A stretch of 64,000 nt of DNA from positions 186,001-250,000 of the forward strand of contig NZ_CP107962.1 of NCBI RefSeq assembly GCF_036077095.1. Direction: 5' to 3'. This document shows positions 34,006-43,442 of the stretch, piece after piece (position 1 is the first letter of the stretch; every line of letters starts with the position of its first letter). The notes under the pieces are model-generated. The model saw only the letters and a list, made by a program, of their open reading frames with translations. It did no database searches and had not been told where the DNA came from. This stretch comes from Streptomyces sp. NBC_00376. GTDB lineage: Bacteria; Actinomycetota; Actinomycetes; Streptomycetales; Streptomycetaceae. The translations under genes and the position numbers were made by a program.

Positions 34006-34482
34006 TCAGGTGATCACTTGCACGCCATCCGGCTTGGGAAACGGCATCATGTCCCAGTCGGAGGGCCAACCCCGTTCGCGGCGTTCTCCGGCTTCAGCCT
34101 CAAGCAGTCGAGGGATGCGCCACTTCCACCACTGGCTCTCTCCCTCCCCCCGGCCGGGCCACTGGATCGTTGCCGCGCGGAACCGCTCGTCGAGTTCATG
34201 CAGTGCTGATTGCTGGATGAACTGGACGCGTGGGGGCAACAGGGGCCAGACGCGCGCCAGCGCACTCCGACACCAGATGTCGTTGTTGAGCTCTGGCGCG
34301 CACTTTGAATAGCCCTCTTCCAGCTCTGCCACAACATCACTCCACCGCGTGAGCAATGAGTTGAGCGTGCATGGCTGTCCGCCAGCCCAGCGGCCAGCAC
34401 CAGCAGATACCGCGGCATGCACTGCCTCGTACTCCTCCTGAGACATGCGCATCCCGTCGCTGTGCTGGGGCGTTCGATCCAT
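34006..34482 (-). CDS. Hypothetical protein
   Basis: 158 residues from ATG 34482; internal ATGs at 34452 and 34446 are possible. Soluble and Trp-rich in the second half (WWKWRIPRLLEAEAG, WPSDWDMMPFPKPDG), helical N-terminal region (SQEEYEAVHAAVSAGAGRWA). Placed with Imm21, it may be another immunity-type protein, but no family was recognised. Confidence 0.5.
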   Translation of the reverse strand: MDRTPQHSDGMRMSQEEYEAVHAAVSAGAGRWAGGQPCTLNSLLTRWSDVVAELEEGYSKCAPELNNDIWCRSALARVWPLLPPRVQFIQQSALHELDERFRAATIQWPGRGEGESQWWKWRIPRLLEAEAGERRERGWPSDWDMMPFPKPDGVQVIT

Positions 34483-34635
34483 TCGTCGACTATCCCAGGG
34501 ATGTCAATGTCGTTGAGGCGGGATAGAGGGAATGCCCAGGTGTCAATCCCCTCGTTCTGTGGAGATCTTCTATGCGGCCAGCCCCAAGGCGGAGTTGGCT
34601 CGGTGGTCGTGTTCGTAGTCGATCGGGCTGTGGTA

Positions 34636-35502
34636 TCAGCACACGCTGTGTAGTCGGTGGGTGTTGTAGAAGCCGGTGATCCAGGCGGCGATCCTCAGCC
34701 GGGCCTCGGCCCGGGTAGCGAAGGTGTGCCGGTAGACGTACTCAACCTTGAGCACGCTGTTGAACGCCTCGCTGACGGCGTTGTCGAAACATGACCCGAC
34801 CCGGCCCATGGACTGCGTCACGCCCAGGCGCCGGCAGGCGCGCTTGAACCGCCGGGACACATATTCGCTGCCGCGATCCGAGTGGAAGAGCACGCCCTTC
34901 ACGTCGCCACCGCGGGTGGCGGCAGCCATGTTCATGGACGCGACGACGAGCTCGGCGTCGTGTCGTTCGCCCATCGCATAGCCGAGCAGGCGCCGCGAGA
35001 ACAGATCGATCACGGTGGCCAGATACAGCTTGCCCTCACCGGTGACGATCTCCGTCATGTCGCCGGCCCACACCTGGTCGGGTGCGTCCGCGGTGAAGTC
35101 CCGGCGCACGAAGTCCGGAGCCGCGGCCCGTTTGCCGGGCCTGGTCAGCCCGCGGCGCCGACGGATCTTGCGTCCGGCCAGGCCGAGCTCGGCCATGATC
35201 TTGGCGACGGTGTTCACCGAGACGCGCCATCCTTCCCGCAGGAGCCTGATCCAGACCTTCGGTGAGCCATAGGTGCCGCCCGAGCCCTCGAAGATCTGCT
35301 TGATGGCCTCGGCCAGCTTCCCGCGCCGGACCTCGCGGGTTGTCATGGGCTTGCCGCGCCACTTGTAGAACCAGGACTCCGACACCCCAAGAACCCGGCA
35401 GGCCAGGCGGTGCGGGACGTGGTGCTCGGCCCTCTGGTTACCGATGAACGCGGCCAGTGCCGCGGGATCGGACTCGGTCATTTCACCCAGAGGGCCATGC
35501 AT
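34636..35502 (-). pseudogene. IS3 orfB transposase with premature stop
   Basis: 288 residues: VPHRLACRVLGVSESWFYKW, then the rve core QVWAGDMTEIVTGEGKLYLA (first Asp), VLFHSDRGSEYVSRRF (second Asp) and FDNAVSEAFNSVLKVEYVYR (Glu). The frame stops with TGA after NTHRLHSVC, but past it reads YHSPIDYEHDHRANSALG in the same frame, the normal C-terminus. A single substitution thus removes ~16 residues. The effect on activity is uncertain. Confidence 0.8.
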
Positions 35503-35807
35503 CGCTTGAAGACATCACGCTCCATCTCCAGCTCCCGGATGCGCTTGTTCTTCTCGCCCATCTCCCGCCGCAGCCGCTCCAGTTCCGCGCGCTCGCTCTC
35601 CCGCACCCGCCCGCCACTCTCCGCGGCCGCGGGCCGGTCGGACGATGCCGACCCGTTGCGGCGCCACCGCGAGACCCAGCTGTGCAGCGTGCCCGGATGG
35701 ACACCGAGCTCCTCAGCGACCTGCGGGATCGGCTTCCCCGTCTCGATCACGATGCGTACAGCACCCTCACGGAACTCGGCGTCGTACGTCCGCTTGTCGG
35801 TTCCCAT
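35478..35807 (-). CDS. IS3 orfA
   Basis: 109 residues from ATG 35807 (MGTDKRTYDAEFREGAVRIV). HTH region (PIPQVAEELGVHPGTLHSWV) then a leucine-zipper-like coiled coil (ELERLRREMGEKNKRIRELE). Its end overlaps orfB in another frame, the arrangement used by IS3 elements for -1 frameshifting, though orfB also has its own ATG. Confidence 0.85.
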   Translation of the reverse strand: MGTDKRTYDAEFREGAVRIVIETGKPIPQVAEELGVHPGTLHSWVSRWRRNGSASSDRPAAAESGGRVRESERAELERLRREMGEKNKRIRELEMERDVFKRCMALWVK

Positions 35808-35955
35808 GAACCTCAACTTCCCCTGCAATCACGGACTCCACGCTACGAGGGGAGGGACATCAGCGGGATCGACTCGATTCGCGTGGGCGGCGACTACGCG
35901 GGATGGGGGCGCCGCCCCGAGGGTGAGCGGCGCCCGGCCGCCGGTGCGGATCCGG

Positions 35956-36603
35956 TCAGGACGCCGGGGTCTTCCACAGGTACACGACACCGTCGGAGCT
36001 CGTCGTGGCGACCTGCGTGCCGTCGGGGCTGAACGCCAAGGTCCGGACGTTCCAGTGGTTGCCGACCAGCCGGTACGTCAGCTTGTGTTCGGCCGTGTCC
36101 CAGAGCCGCACCGCATCCCCGTCGAACACGGCGAGGGTGGAGCCGCGAGGGCTGTACTCCACGCTCTGGACCGGCACGCCGGTCGTCTCGTCGACGCTGC
36201 CCGTGGAACGGCCGTCGGTCGCGTTCCACAGCCGGACCGTCCGGTCCTTGGCGGCCGTGACGATCCTTGCCCTTTGGCGCGTACCTCGGTCACACCCCGA
36301 GAACGCGCCGCCGTGGATGCGCAGGGCGAGACGGTCGCGGTGCAGGACATCAAGCACGTCAAGGATGTGCCCGGTGCCGCGCACGAGGCGGAACATCTCG
36401 GAGATGTGCACGGAGTCGCCCGGCCGCGCGTAGGTGAGCAGGTCGCCGAACTTCGGGCGCTCAAGCGGGTGGAGGCGACTGGAGGTGCCGGCCTCCTCCT
36501 CGAAGACGACCGGGTCCTCGATCCCGGCCTCGTCGAGGACGAGGTTCTGACGGTCGGTCGACTGCTGGTCGGTCGACACCCGCTTGTAGACCAGGTTGGC
36601 CAT
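35956..36603 (-). pseudogene. Serine resolvase fused to WD40 fragment
   Basis: 215 residues. Residues 1-103 are a serine recombinase N-terminus (MANLVYKRVSTDQQSTDRQN, with the catalytic Ser in RVSTDQQ, and GDSVHISEMFRLVRGTGHIL). From about residue 106 the protein reads IVTAAKDRTVRLWNATDGRS and then QSVEYSPRGSTLAVFDGD and VRTLAFSPDGTQVATTSSDG, two to three WD40 blades with a natural C-terminus. The two unrelated halves meet near 36285, so the open frame is a deletion chimera. The HTH of the resolvase is missing. Confidence 0.75.
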
Positions 36604-37018
36604 GCCGCTCCCCGTTGTGGCGGTCGCATTCGACCCTAGCTGTCAGCAAACCCTGTCATCAGCCGCCATCGGATCTGATTGGGACCGAGCCGCCGTCAGG
36701 CCCCTGAAAGTCCGGGTTCATTGGACGCCAGTCGCGCCTGTCGTCATTCGTTCGTTTAACGACAGGCGAGCAGGCTTCGATCCTCGGTCGCAGGGTTGAA
36801 CCCTGGTGAGGGTGTCCAGCCTGCCCGCTTCCCACCACCCCGTTCGGCCCTACGCCCTCGCGGCCGCCAGAGGCCGACGACGGCGCCGGCCTCGGTACAG
36901 CGGCTATCGGTGAGATTGATCATGGCCCGGGCGGTACGAGCGTAGTGCCGCGGTTCTCGTACTTGCGGCGGGCTTTGTGCTGAGCCGGGACCGCCGGGGC
37001 GAGTGCTGATCTGATCCC
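36604..37018. other. Non-coding region upstream of resolvase
   Basis: No gene supported. It contains a 34-bp palindrome (36735-36768) and several TGTC/GACA words near 36650, consistent with a former resolvase recombination site. Confidence 0.4.
36735..36768. promoter_or_regulatory. Palindrome, possible resolvase (res) subsite
   Basis: CGCCTGTCGT and its exact complement ACGACAGGCG flank 14 AT-richer bases. TGTCG...CGACA ends spaced by ~16 nt match the general form of serine-resolvase binding subsites. It lies 132 bp upstream of the resolvase start. Confidence 0.4.
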
Positions 37019-37996
37019 TCAGCCCGAACCGGCGACCAGTGCCTCGCCGAGCGGGGTGCGCCGGTAAAGCACCGACCGTCCGGACCGGGCGCGGACGAGC
37101 AGCCCCGCGCCTCGCAGGATGGCGAGGTGGTCTCCTACCGCGCCGGGTGCCATGGCGAGGCTTCGGGCGAGGTGGCTGGTACTGGCCGGGGCGTCCAGCG
37201 CTAACAGCAGCCGGGCTCGGGCCCGGCCGACCAGAGCGGTCAGCGTGTCCGGTTGGGGGACGGTTTCCTTTTCGCCCCACAGAGCAGCGGTGCCGCGGGC
37301 ACGATAGACCAAGGTCCTGGGCCAGGGGTCTTCCAGGTGGGCTGCGATATGCCCGACAAAGACCGAAGGGATCAGCAGGAGCCCGTCGCCGGTGAGGCGG
37401 ACTGTTCCGCCTCGGAAGAAGTCGATCTCGATACCGCCTGCGTGCCAGGCGATGCCCGGGTGCAGGCTCTCGATGGTCGTGGCCCATCCGTGTTCGCCGA
37501 TCACACCCACCCGGTGCACGACATCGCGCTCACAGATCGCGCGCAGTTGCGGCCAGTCGGCGGCGAGCAGTTCGTGCCATGCCTGGTCCATCGCCTCGGC
37601 GATCCTGGAGACGGCGTCCGGCGAGTCCAGCACTGCGCGTACGCGGGGATCGCGGGCGGACGGGCCGGTCGCGGTGGTGGCGAATTCGTGGCGGGCCGCT
37701 TCCAGCGGCGTGGCCCTGATCATGGCCAGGTCGTCCGCCCAGGTCTGGTTGAGACCGCGCGGGGGCGGGGCGACGAAGTTCGGTCCGCCGTGCGGGGCCT
37801 GCAGAGCGAGGGCGGCGTCCAGTTCGGTGTCGCGGCGCAGCCGTTCAAAGGCCGGCAGGAGCCGGGCGGCCCAAGCTCGCGGCAGCGGCTGGCCCTGGCC
37901 GATGAGCGAGCGCAGCAGCAAGCAGAGGTCCAGCGCGGGCGACAGCGCGAAGCGGCTGCGCAGCAGGTCCTCGACGGAGACTTCGAAGCGCAGCAC
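37019..37996 (-). CDS. DUF5937/ArsR-type winged-helix regulator
   Basis: 325 residues. The N-terminal ~230 residues match the DUF5937 sensor region (LRFEVSVEDLLRSRFALSPA, WHAGGIEIDFFRGGTVRLTG). The C-terminal winged helix is ARARLLLALDAPASTSHLAR, SLAMAPGAVGDHLAILRGAG, LLVRARSGRSVLYRRTPLGE. Such proteins repress a neighbouring, often divergent, transporter gene. The MFS gene starts 88 bp away on the other strand, with a palindromic operator candidate between. Confidence 0.8.
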   Translation of the reverse strand: MLRFEVSVEDLLRSRFALSPALDLCLLLRSLIGQGQPLPRAWAARLLPAFERLRRDTELDAALALQAPHGGPNFVAPPPRGLNQTWADDLAMIRATPLEAARHEFATTATGPSARDPRVRAVLDSPDAVSRIAEAMDQAWHELLAADWPQLRAICERDVVHRVGVIGEHGWATTIESLHPGIAWHAGGIEIDFFRGGTVRLTGDGLLLIPSVFVGHIAAHLEDPWPRTLVYRARGTAALWGEKETVPQPDTLTALVGRARARLLLALDAPASTSHLARSLAMAPGAVGDHLAILRGAGLLVRARSGRSVLYRRTPLGEALVAGSG

Positions 37997-38025
37997 CCTG
38001 CCAGGCTACCGCGGGACGTCGTTCC

Positions 38026-38045
38026 GATTCGTCGAGCGACGAATC
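38026..38045. promoter_or_regulatory. Operator candidate between regulator and MFS gene
   Basis: GATTCGTCGAGCGACGAATC, a perfect 8-bp inverted repeat with GAGC spacer, centred in the 88-bp divergent gap. Likely binding site of the DUF5937 regulator, controlling both genes. Confidence 0.6.
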
Positions 38046-38084
38046 ATTGGTGAGTGGCGTGGGCGCACGGCGAGGCTGCGCGTC

Positions 38085-39371
38085 ATGACTCCAACCGCCG
38101 AACCCGCGCAGGGCAACCACCGTGCCACCTACCGGGAGGTCCTGGCCGAGCCGCGATTCCGGCTGCTCTTCTCAACCCGCGCCGTCGCGATCACTGCGGA
38201 CGCGCTGCGGATCACCACGTTCTCGGTTCTGGTCTTCTCGTCCACCGGCTCCGCGCTGCTGAGCGCAGTGGCCTTCGGCATCGGCTTCATCCCGCAGCTG
38301 TTCGGTTCGCTGTTGCTGGGCTCACTGGCCGACCGACTGCCGCCACGCGCGCTCATTACCGGCGGCTACGCCTTGACGGGCGCCACCGCCCTGCTGCTCG
38401 CCCTGGTGCGAATGCCGGTCGCGGCAAGCCTCGGTGTCGTGGCGCTGGTCTCCCTCGTAACACCGGTGTTTCACGGCGCGTCGAGTCGGCTGGTCGCGCA
38501 GTCGCTGGAGGGCGACGCCTATGTACTGGGCCGGTCACTGAACAACATCGCTGGCGCCGGCGCGCAATTGTTCGGCCTGGCGCTGGGAGGTACGGCCGTC
38601 GCGGCACTTGGCCCGCGCCGGGCGCTCGCGGTCAGCGCTGTCCTTTACCTCGGCTGCGCGCTTGCTATCCGCATCCGGCTACCCCGGCTGCAGCCGGGAG
38701 AGTTCGGCGGCATACCCGGCAGCGATGGGGGCGATAGCGGGGCCGTCCGTGCAAGCCTGCAGGGTGCATGCCTGCTGCTGCGCGGACGCAGGGTGCGACG
38801 ACTGATGCTGGCCCAGTGGCTACCCGTCGCGTTCGTAGCGGGCGCGGAGGGCCTCATCGTCGCCTACGCGGGAGAACGCCACTTCGCGCCCGGCTGGTAC
38901 GCGGTGCTGATGGGCTGTCTGCCGGTTGGCATGCTTGTCGGTGACCTGCTGGTGGGTCGACTGCTACGGCCACGCGCCCGGGAGCGACTGGTAGTCCCGT
39001 TGGTTGTGCTGGCGGGGCTGCCGCTGGTCGGCTTCGCTGCCGAGCCCGGAGTGGGCGTCTCGTCCTGTCTGCTGCTGGTCAGCGGCCTCGGATACGCCTA
39101 CGCTCTCGGCCTGCAACGCCCGTTTCTGGACGCCCTGCCGCAGGATGGCCATGGTCAGGCCTTCGGCTTGCTCGGCTCCGGCAGCATGACGCTGCAGGGC
39201 GTCGGGCCGGTTTGCTTGGGCTTGGCGGCCGCAGGCATTGGAACAGGCGGCGCAATTGCCCTGGCAGGCGGCGCGGTGGCGCTCACCGCCGGCTGGATTC
39301 TCACCTGGCACCTGCCCACATCCCCGGCCCCCGTCCCGAACTACTCAACGGGACCTGGGCGGCAGGCTTGA
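38085..39371 (+). CDS. MFS transporter
   Basis: 428 residues from ATG 38085. Twelve predicted membrane segments; early ones at FSVLVFSSTGSALLSAVAFG and IPQLFGSLLLGSLADRLPPR, the latter holding the loop 2-3 G-x-L-A-D-R motif. The later half includes LIVAYAGERHFAPGWYAVLM and GPVCLGLAAAGIGTG. Belongs to the H+-driven exporter group. Divergent from a DUF5937 repressor, so export of a compound sensed by that protein is likely; the substrate is unknown. Confidence 0.85.
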   Translation: MTPTAEPAQGNHRATYREVLAEPRFRLLFSTRAVAITADALRITTFSVLVFSSTGSALLSAVAFGIGFIPQLFGSLLLGSLADRLPPRALITGGYALTGATALLLALVRMPVAASLGVVALVSLVTPVFHGASSRLVAQSLEGDAYVLGRSLNNIAGAGAQLFGLALGGTAVAALGPRRALAVSAVLYLGCALAIRIRLPRLQPGEFGGIPGSDGGDSGAVRASLQGACLLLRGRRVRRLMLAQWLPVAFVAGAEGLIVAYAGERHFAPGWYAVLMGCLPVGMLVGDLLVGRLLRPRARERLVVPLVVLAGLPLVGFAAEPGVGVSSCLLLVSGLGYAYALGLQRPFLDALPQDGHGQAFGLLGSGSMTLQGVGPVCLGLAAAGIGTGGAIALAGGAVALTAGWILTWHLPTSPAPVPNYSTGPGRQA

Positions 39372-39626
39372 GCATCTCCAGCATCGGCGTCTCCCCGCGA
39401 CACGGCCCACCGGCCGCACCTATTGACCCGGATTCAGCCAGCATATGCTGCCGTCCTCGCCCCCGAGCCGGAACTGCCTGGCAGGGGCGGCCAGTTCGGC
39501 GGGATGAGGCGGAGGCTCAGGGCGCGGTGTCGGGGATCGCCACCAGTCGAGCCCCCTCGTCCGGCCGCCTACCAGATGCGGTGATGGTCCGGACCGGAAT
39601 GGAAGATCACCGAACAAACGGCCGGA
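39372..39626. other. Gap before Tn3 end
   Basis: No supported gene; a minus frame ending FRLGGEDGSICWLNPGQ (39420) may be the C-terminal tail of a lost gene. Confidence 0.25.
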
Positions 39627-39660
39627 GGGGCTGGGAACGTCACGCGCGAGTCACGTTAAC
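39627..39660 (+). repeat. Tn3-family terminal inverted repeat
   Basis: Begins GGGGCTGGGAACGTCACG and ends AGTCACGTTAAC. Tn3-family ends start GGGG and finish CACGTTAAG-like, as here. It is followed by the RBS AAGGAG and the tnpA start at 39677. The partner end was not found. Confidence 0.55.
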
Positions 39661-39676
39661 GATCAAGGAGCGCGCG

Positions 39677-40836
39677 GTGCCCACCAACTTTCTGAGCGAG
39701 GACCAACGACGGCGCTTCGGCCGGTTCGCGGAGGACCCAGACGAGGACAGCTCGCCGGTTCCTTCCTGCTCGATCAGACCGCGCGGCGCCGGGCGATGGC
39801 CGCCAAGGGCGTGCGGAACCGGATCGGCTGGGCGGTCCAGCTCGGGACCGTCCGCTATCTGGGGACGTTCCTGAACAACCCTGAGGACGTACCCGCCGTG
39901 GTGGTCGACTACGTCGCCGAGCACCTGGGACTGGACCCCGCGGAGTTCGCTGGCTACGGCACGAAAGAGGCCCGCTGGGGCCACCAGGACCAGATACGCG
40001 AGGGGTACGGGTACACGAAGTTCGAATTCGACCAGTGGTTCGCGCTGGCCCGCTGGATTTACCAGCGGGCGTGGATCGGCTCCGAGCGCCCCACCCTGCT
40101 GTTCGACCTGGCCACCAAGCGGCTGGTCGACAAGAAGGTGGTGCTGCCCGGCGTGACTGTGCTGGAACGCCTTGTCTCCGGCTCGCGCGAGCGCGCCGAG
40201 GAACGCCTGTGGGCCACACTCGCCGCCGCCTCCACCAAGGTGCAGGCCGCCGGGTTGCAGGGCCTGGTCGTCGTCCCCGCGGGCCAGGACCTCGCCGGGC
40301 AGGTCCGCCTCCTGAAGAAGGCCGGCTGCGTACGCATCTACGTCGAGAAGATCGGCACCCGCGAGAAGATCCACCCCGAGTGCAACGCGGCGCTCGCCGA
40401 CCTGCGCCCGGCCGACACCCTGACCGTCACGATGCTCGACCGGCTCGGCCGCAACATGATCGAGCTCATCACCTCCGCACAGGACCTCGCCGAATGCGAC
40501 CACCGCCTGGAGATCCTCAGCGGCCCGCTCGCCGGGATGTACGACCCGCAGGGCGCGGGCAAGGTCCTCTTCGTGGTATTCGCCGCCATGGCGGAAGTCG
40601 AGCGGGAGTTCATCCACGAACGGACCCTGATCGGCTTGGACACCGCGGCCGCGAACGGCAACCACGGCGGCCGCCCGCCGGCCGTCGACGGCGACATGCT
40701 GGCCGTCGCCCTGCGGCGCCGCGACGCAGGCGAACCTGTCACCTCGATCGCCCGGCACCTCGGCATCGGCCGCTCCACCCTCTACCGGACGCTGGCCGCG
40801 TACGACGAAGCCGTAGCCGCTCGCTCCGCTCCATAG
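39677..40836 (+). pseudogene. Tn3 transposase N-terminus joined to serine resolvase C-part
   Basis: GTG 39677 with AAGGAG upstream starts MPTNFLSEDQRRRFGRFAED. A 1-nt loss near 39747 shifts the frame; the correct frame resumes RRRAMAAKGVRNRIGWAVQL (DUF4158 domain of Tn3 transposases) and continues to EERLWATLAAASTKVQ. Then GCVRIYVEKIGTREKIHPEC, DTLTVTMLDRLGRNMIELIT and EREFIHERTLIGLDTAAANG follow, a serine resolvase lacking its catalytic N-terminus, with an HTH end (SIARHLGIGRSTLYRTLAAY). One deletion therefore removed most of tnpA and the start of tnpR. Confidence 0.8.
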
Positions 40837-40884
40837 CAAGGCTGGCCTGAGCTGCGGCAAAGCCGTTTGGCACACTCACCGGAT

Positions 40885-41427
40885 ATGACCAACTCCGACA
40901 CCACCTTCCAGCAGCTCAGCACCCCGGGCGACCTCACCCCAGAACTCAGAAGGTCACTGGTCGACTGTTGGGTCGAGGTCAGCAATGCGGGCGGCGCAGC
41001 TGGGTTTCCTTTCCTGCCGGTCGACCCGGAGGTCGTCGACGCGGCAGCCGACCGGATCGGCCGAAGCCTTGATCCGCAGCACAGCCGCCTGCTGCTCGTC
41101 CATGTCGGAGACTCTCTCGTCGGCTGGATGAATCTCCGCCGCAGTAATGACCTTCTCACCGCGCACTGGGGCACCGTTCACCATGTGCAGACCCGACCCG
41201 CCGTACGCGGACAGGGACTCGGCGCCTCCTTGATGCACCGCGCCCGCGAGATCGCCCGTGACGAGATGGGGCTGGAACAACTGCACCTCGCCGCCCGGGG
41301 AGGCGTCGGACTCGAAGGCTTCTACGGCCGACTCGGCTGGAAAGAGATAGGTCGCTGGCCAGGCGCCCTGCGACTGACACCCGGAGATGACCGCGACGAA
41401 GTCCTCATGCTCCTGGCACCTCTGTAG
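40885..41427 (+). CDS. GNAT-family N-acetyltransferase
   Basis: 180 residues from ATG 40885 (MTNSDTTFQQLSTPG). GNAT core: LLLVHVGDSLVGWMNLRRS, then the acetyl-CoA loop VQTRPAVRGQGLGASLMHRA (R/Q-x-x-G-x-G/A at ~res 111-116), EMGLEQLHLAARGGVGLEGF and YGRLGWKEIGRW. Transfers acetyl from acetyl-CoA to an amine; substrate unknown. RBS weak. Follows the Tn3 remnant and is itself intact. Confidence 0.85.
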   Translation: MTNSDTTFQQLSTPGDLTPELRRSLVDCWVEVSNAGGAAGFPFLPVDPEVVDAAADRIGRSLDPQHSRLLLVHVGDSLVGWMNLRRSNDLLTAHWGTVHHVQTRPAVRGQGLGASLMHRAREIARDEMGLEQLHLAARGGVGLEGFYGRLGWKEIGRWPGALRLTPGDDRDEVLMLLAPL

Positions 41428-41540
41428 CTCCCCGCGCTCAGAGGCAAGCCGAACGCCGACGCCCCCGCTCACTGACAACGCTCATGTCGCCGGGCACTGA
41501 CACTCGTGTCGTCCGACACCGCTGGCAGTACAACCCTGAC

Positions 41541-41580
41541 GAGGGGCGTCGTCCCGGTCACCACCGGGACGACGCCCCTC
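41541..41580. terminator. 18-bp perfect hairpin
   Basis: GAGGGGCGTCGTCCCGGT and its exact complement around a 4-nt loop, 114 bp after the acetyltransferase stop. Placed between that gene and the convergent lipase fragment. The rest of 41428-41783 holds no gene. Confidence 0.75.
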
Positions 41581-41783
41581 GTCATGCTCTCCGGTGACTG
41601 GGCCCAGCCGCCGCGACTGTGCGTTCAGTGGCGCCACATCAGCCCGACCAGCTTCCGTGACGTCTACCGAACCGCCCCCTTTTCGATAAGCGCCCTACGG
41701 TGCGGGCACTTCAGGGCAGTGGTGCGCCGGCTCCCATGGCGACGGGACGTCGACGGTCGCCGTCAACGGCGAACTGGGCCGGT

Positions 41784-42605
41784 TCACCACCGGCTGTGCC
41801 AGTACAGCGCGTTCATCGCCACTCGCAGGGGCGCGGCACCATTCCTCTGGCCTCCCCAGGCGCCACCGTTGTTGGTGTATCGGAGTGGGAACGCGCCGGC
41901 CCGGCGGATCGTACGCAGCTGGCTGTGGCCAAGGTCCGCTCGCTCCGAGTACCGCACGAGGTGCTGCGCCCCGACGTCGGTGGGGGCGCCGTTCCCCGCG
42001 CTGACGGAGAAGTCGGCATTCGAGCTGACAAGAGTCCAGTCCGTTCCGCCCTGCGCTTGGGAGAGCTTCGGTCCGAGCCAGCTCCGGAAGGCTCCGCGCG
42101 GGTAGTACATCTCCCGGCATTGCAGGTTGGGGAGGCAGACTGCGCCCAACCAAGCAGCCTTGTGCGGAGTGCCCAGGGTGACGACATCCTCCACGTACAG
42201 CGTGTCCGGCCAGGTGGGGTCGCCCTTCGCGTATCCAGCCAGCGCGGCACGGATGATGAGCCCTCCCATGGAATGCCCGACGAGGTCGACGGTCTGCCCC
42301 TTGGCGGAGTACATGTCGTGGATCTTCCACGCCAGCCCGCGCCCCAGATCCTTCAGGGACGTGTCGACGGTGCCCTTCCCTTCCGGGTCGATGCGAACGT
42401 CGCACTCCGGATCGTCTTCTTCGTAGAAGCCGACACGGTGTAACGGGCCCTCCCAGCCCGACCTGTTGAACAGCTTGGCCGCGGAGTTCCACTTACTGCC
42501 GCACGCGGCGCCGGGTGTGTATCCCTTGACGAAGAAGACGGGACGCTGCGTGCTGTTCTTGCGTGGAGGCGGTCCGGCCTCGATCGCGGCCTGGCTGGGT
42601 GCAGT
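41784..42605 (-). pseudogene. Lipase / alpha-beta hydrolase, 5'-truncated
   Basis: The frame after the IS3 junction reads STQRPVFFVKGYTPGAACGS, KDLGRGLAWKIHDMYSAKGQ, VDLVGHSMGGLIIRAALAGY (nucleophile elbow GHSMG), VVTLGTPHKAAWLGAVC and a C-terminal His region (ERADLGHSQLRTI). Catalytic Ser and probable His are present. The signal peptide and start are missing because an IS3 fragment joins at about 42606. Open frame upstream of the junction is antisense to the IS. Confidence 0.75.
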
Positions 42606-43442
42606 TGCTTCTACCACTGGCGCCGCAGTGCACCGCTGCGGGCAGCCCGCCAGGCTGCCGACGCCCAGCTCGCCGCCCGGATACGCGTGATCCACCGGGC
42701 CTCGGACGGCACCTACGGCGCCCCCAGGATCACCGCTGAACTCCGCGAGGACGGCGAGCGCGTGAACCACAAGCGGGTCGCCCGCATCATGCAGGCGATC
42801 GGGCTGGCCGGCCTCCGCCTGCGCAGGAAGCATCGCACCACCATCCCGGACCCCGCCGCGGCGAAGGTGCCGGACCTGATCGGCCGTAACTTCACCGCGG
42901 ACGAGGTCAACCGAAAGTACGTCGGCGACATCACATACCTGCCGCTGGCCGGCGGGACGTTCCGCTATCTCGCGACCGTGATCGATCTCTGCTCACGGCG
43001 CCTGGCCGGGTGGGCGATCGCCGACCATATGCGCGCCGACCTCGTCGTCGACGCCCTGAAAGCAGCCGAGCGGACCCGCGGCAGCCTCGCCGGCGCCGTG
43101 ATGCACACCGATCACGGGGCCCAGTACTGCAGCCGGGCCTTCGCCAACGCCTGCCGCCAGGCTGGCGTGACCCAGTCCATGAGCGCCATCGGCAGCTCGG
43201 CGGATAACGCCCTGGCGGAGTCGTTCAACGCGACCTGCAAACGCGAGACCCTCCAGGGCCGCAGGGCCTGGAACGACGAACGCGAAGCCCGCCTGGACCT
43301 CTTCCGCTGGCTCCACCGCTACAACACCGTCCGACGCCACTCCCGCCTCGGACACCGCAGCCCCATCGCCTACGAACAAACACTCCAAACAACATCAACT
43401 ACGCTGGCCGAAGCCACATAACCCGTGTTCAGAATCAGGGGT
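42606..43442 (+). mobile_element. IS3-family fragment (orfB and right end)
   Basis: The coding frame 42606-43421 reads FYHWRRSAPLRAARQAADAQ, DGTYGAPRITAELREDGERV, KYVGDITYLPLAGGTFRYLA (first Asp), AVMHTDHGAQYCSRAFANAC (second Asp) and NALAESFNATCKRETLQG (Glu), ending LAEAT. The catalytic domain is complete, but orfA and the N-terminus are lost. Right end near 43442 (GAATCAGGGGTCA). Different from the IS3 at 34541. Confidence 0.8.

Larger units (their letters stand above)
34541..35859 (-). mobile_element. IS3-family element
   Basis: 1319 bp. Imperfect terminal repeats: left TGTCAATCCCCTCG, right (inverted) TGTCCCTCCCCTCG, followed by similar GTGG. It contains orfA and orfB. No 3-bp target duplication is seen, suggesting recombination after insertion. 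Confidence 0.8.

Noticed and set aside
36770-36810. tRNA or attB remnant suggested by GGTTGAACCCTGG
   Set aside because: No cloverleaf can be drawn and no anticodon stem is present.
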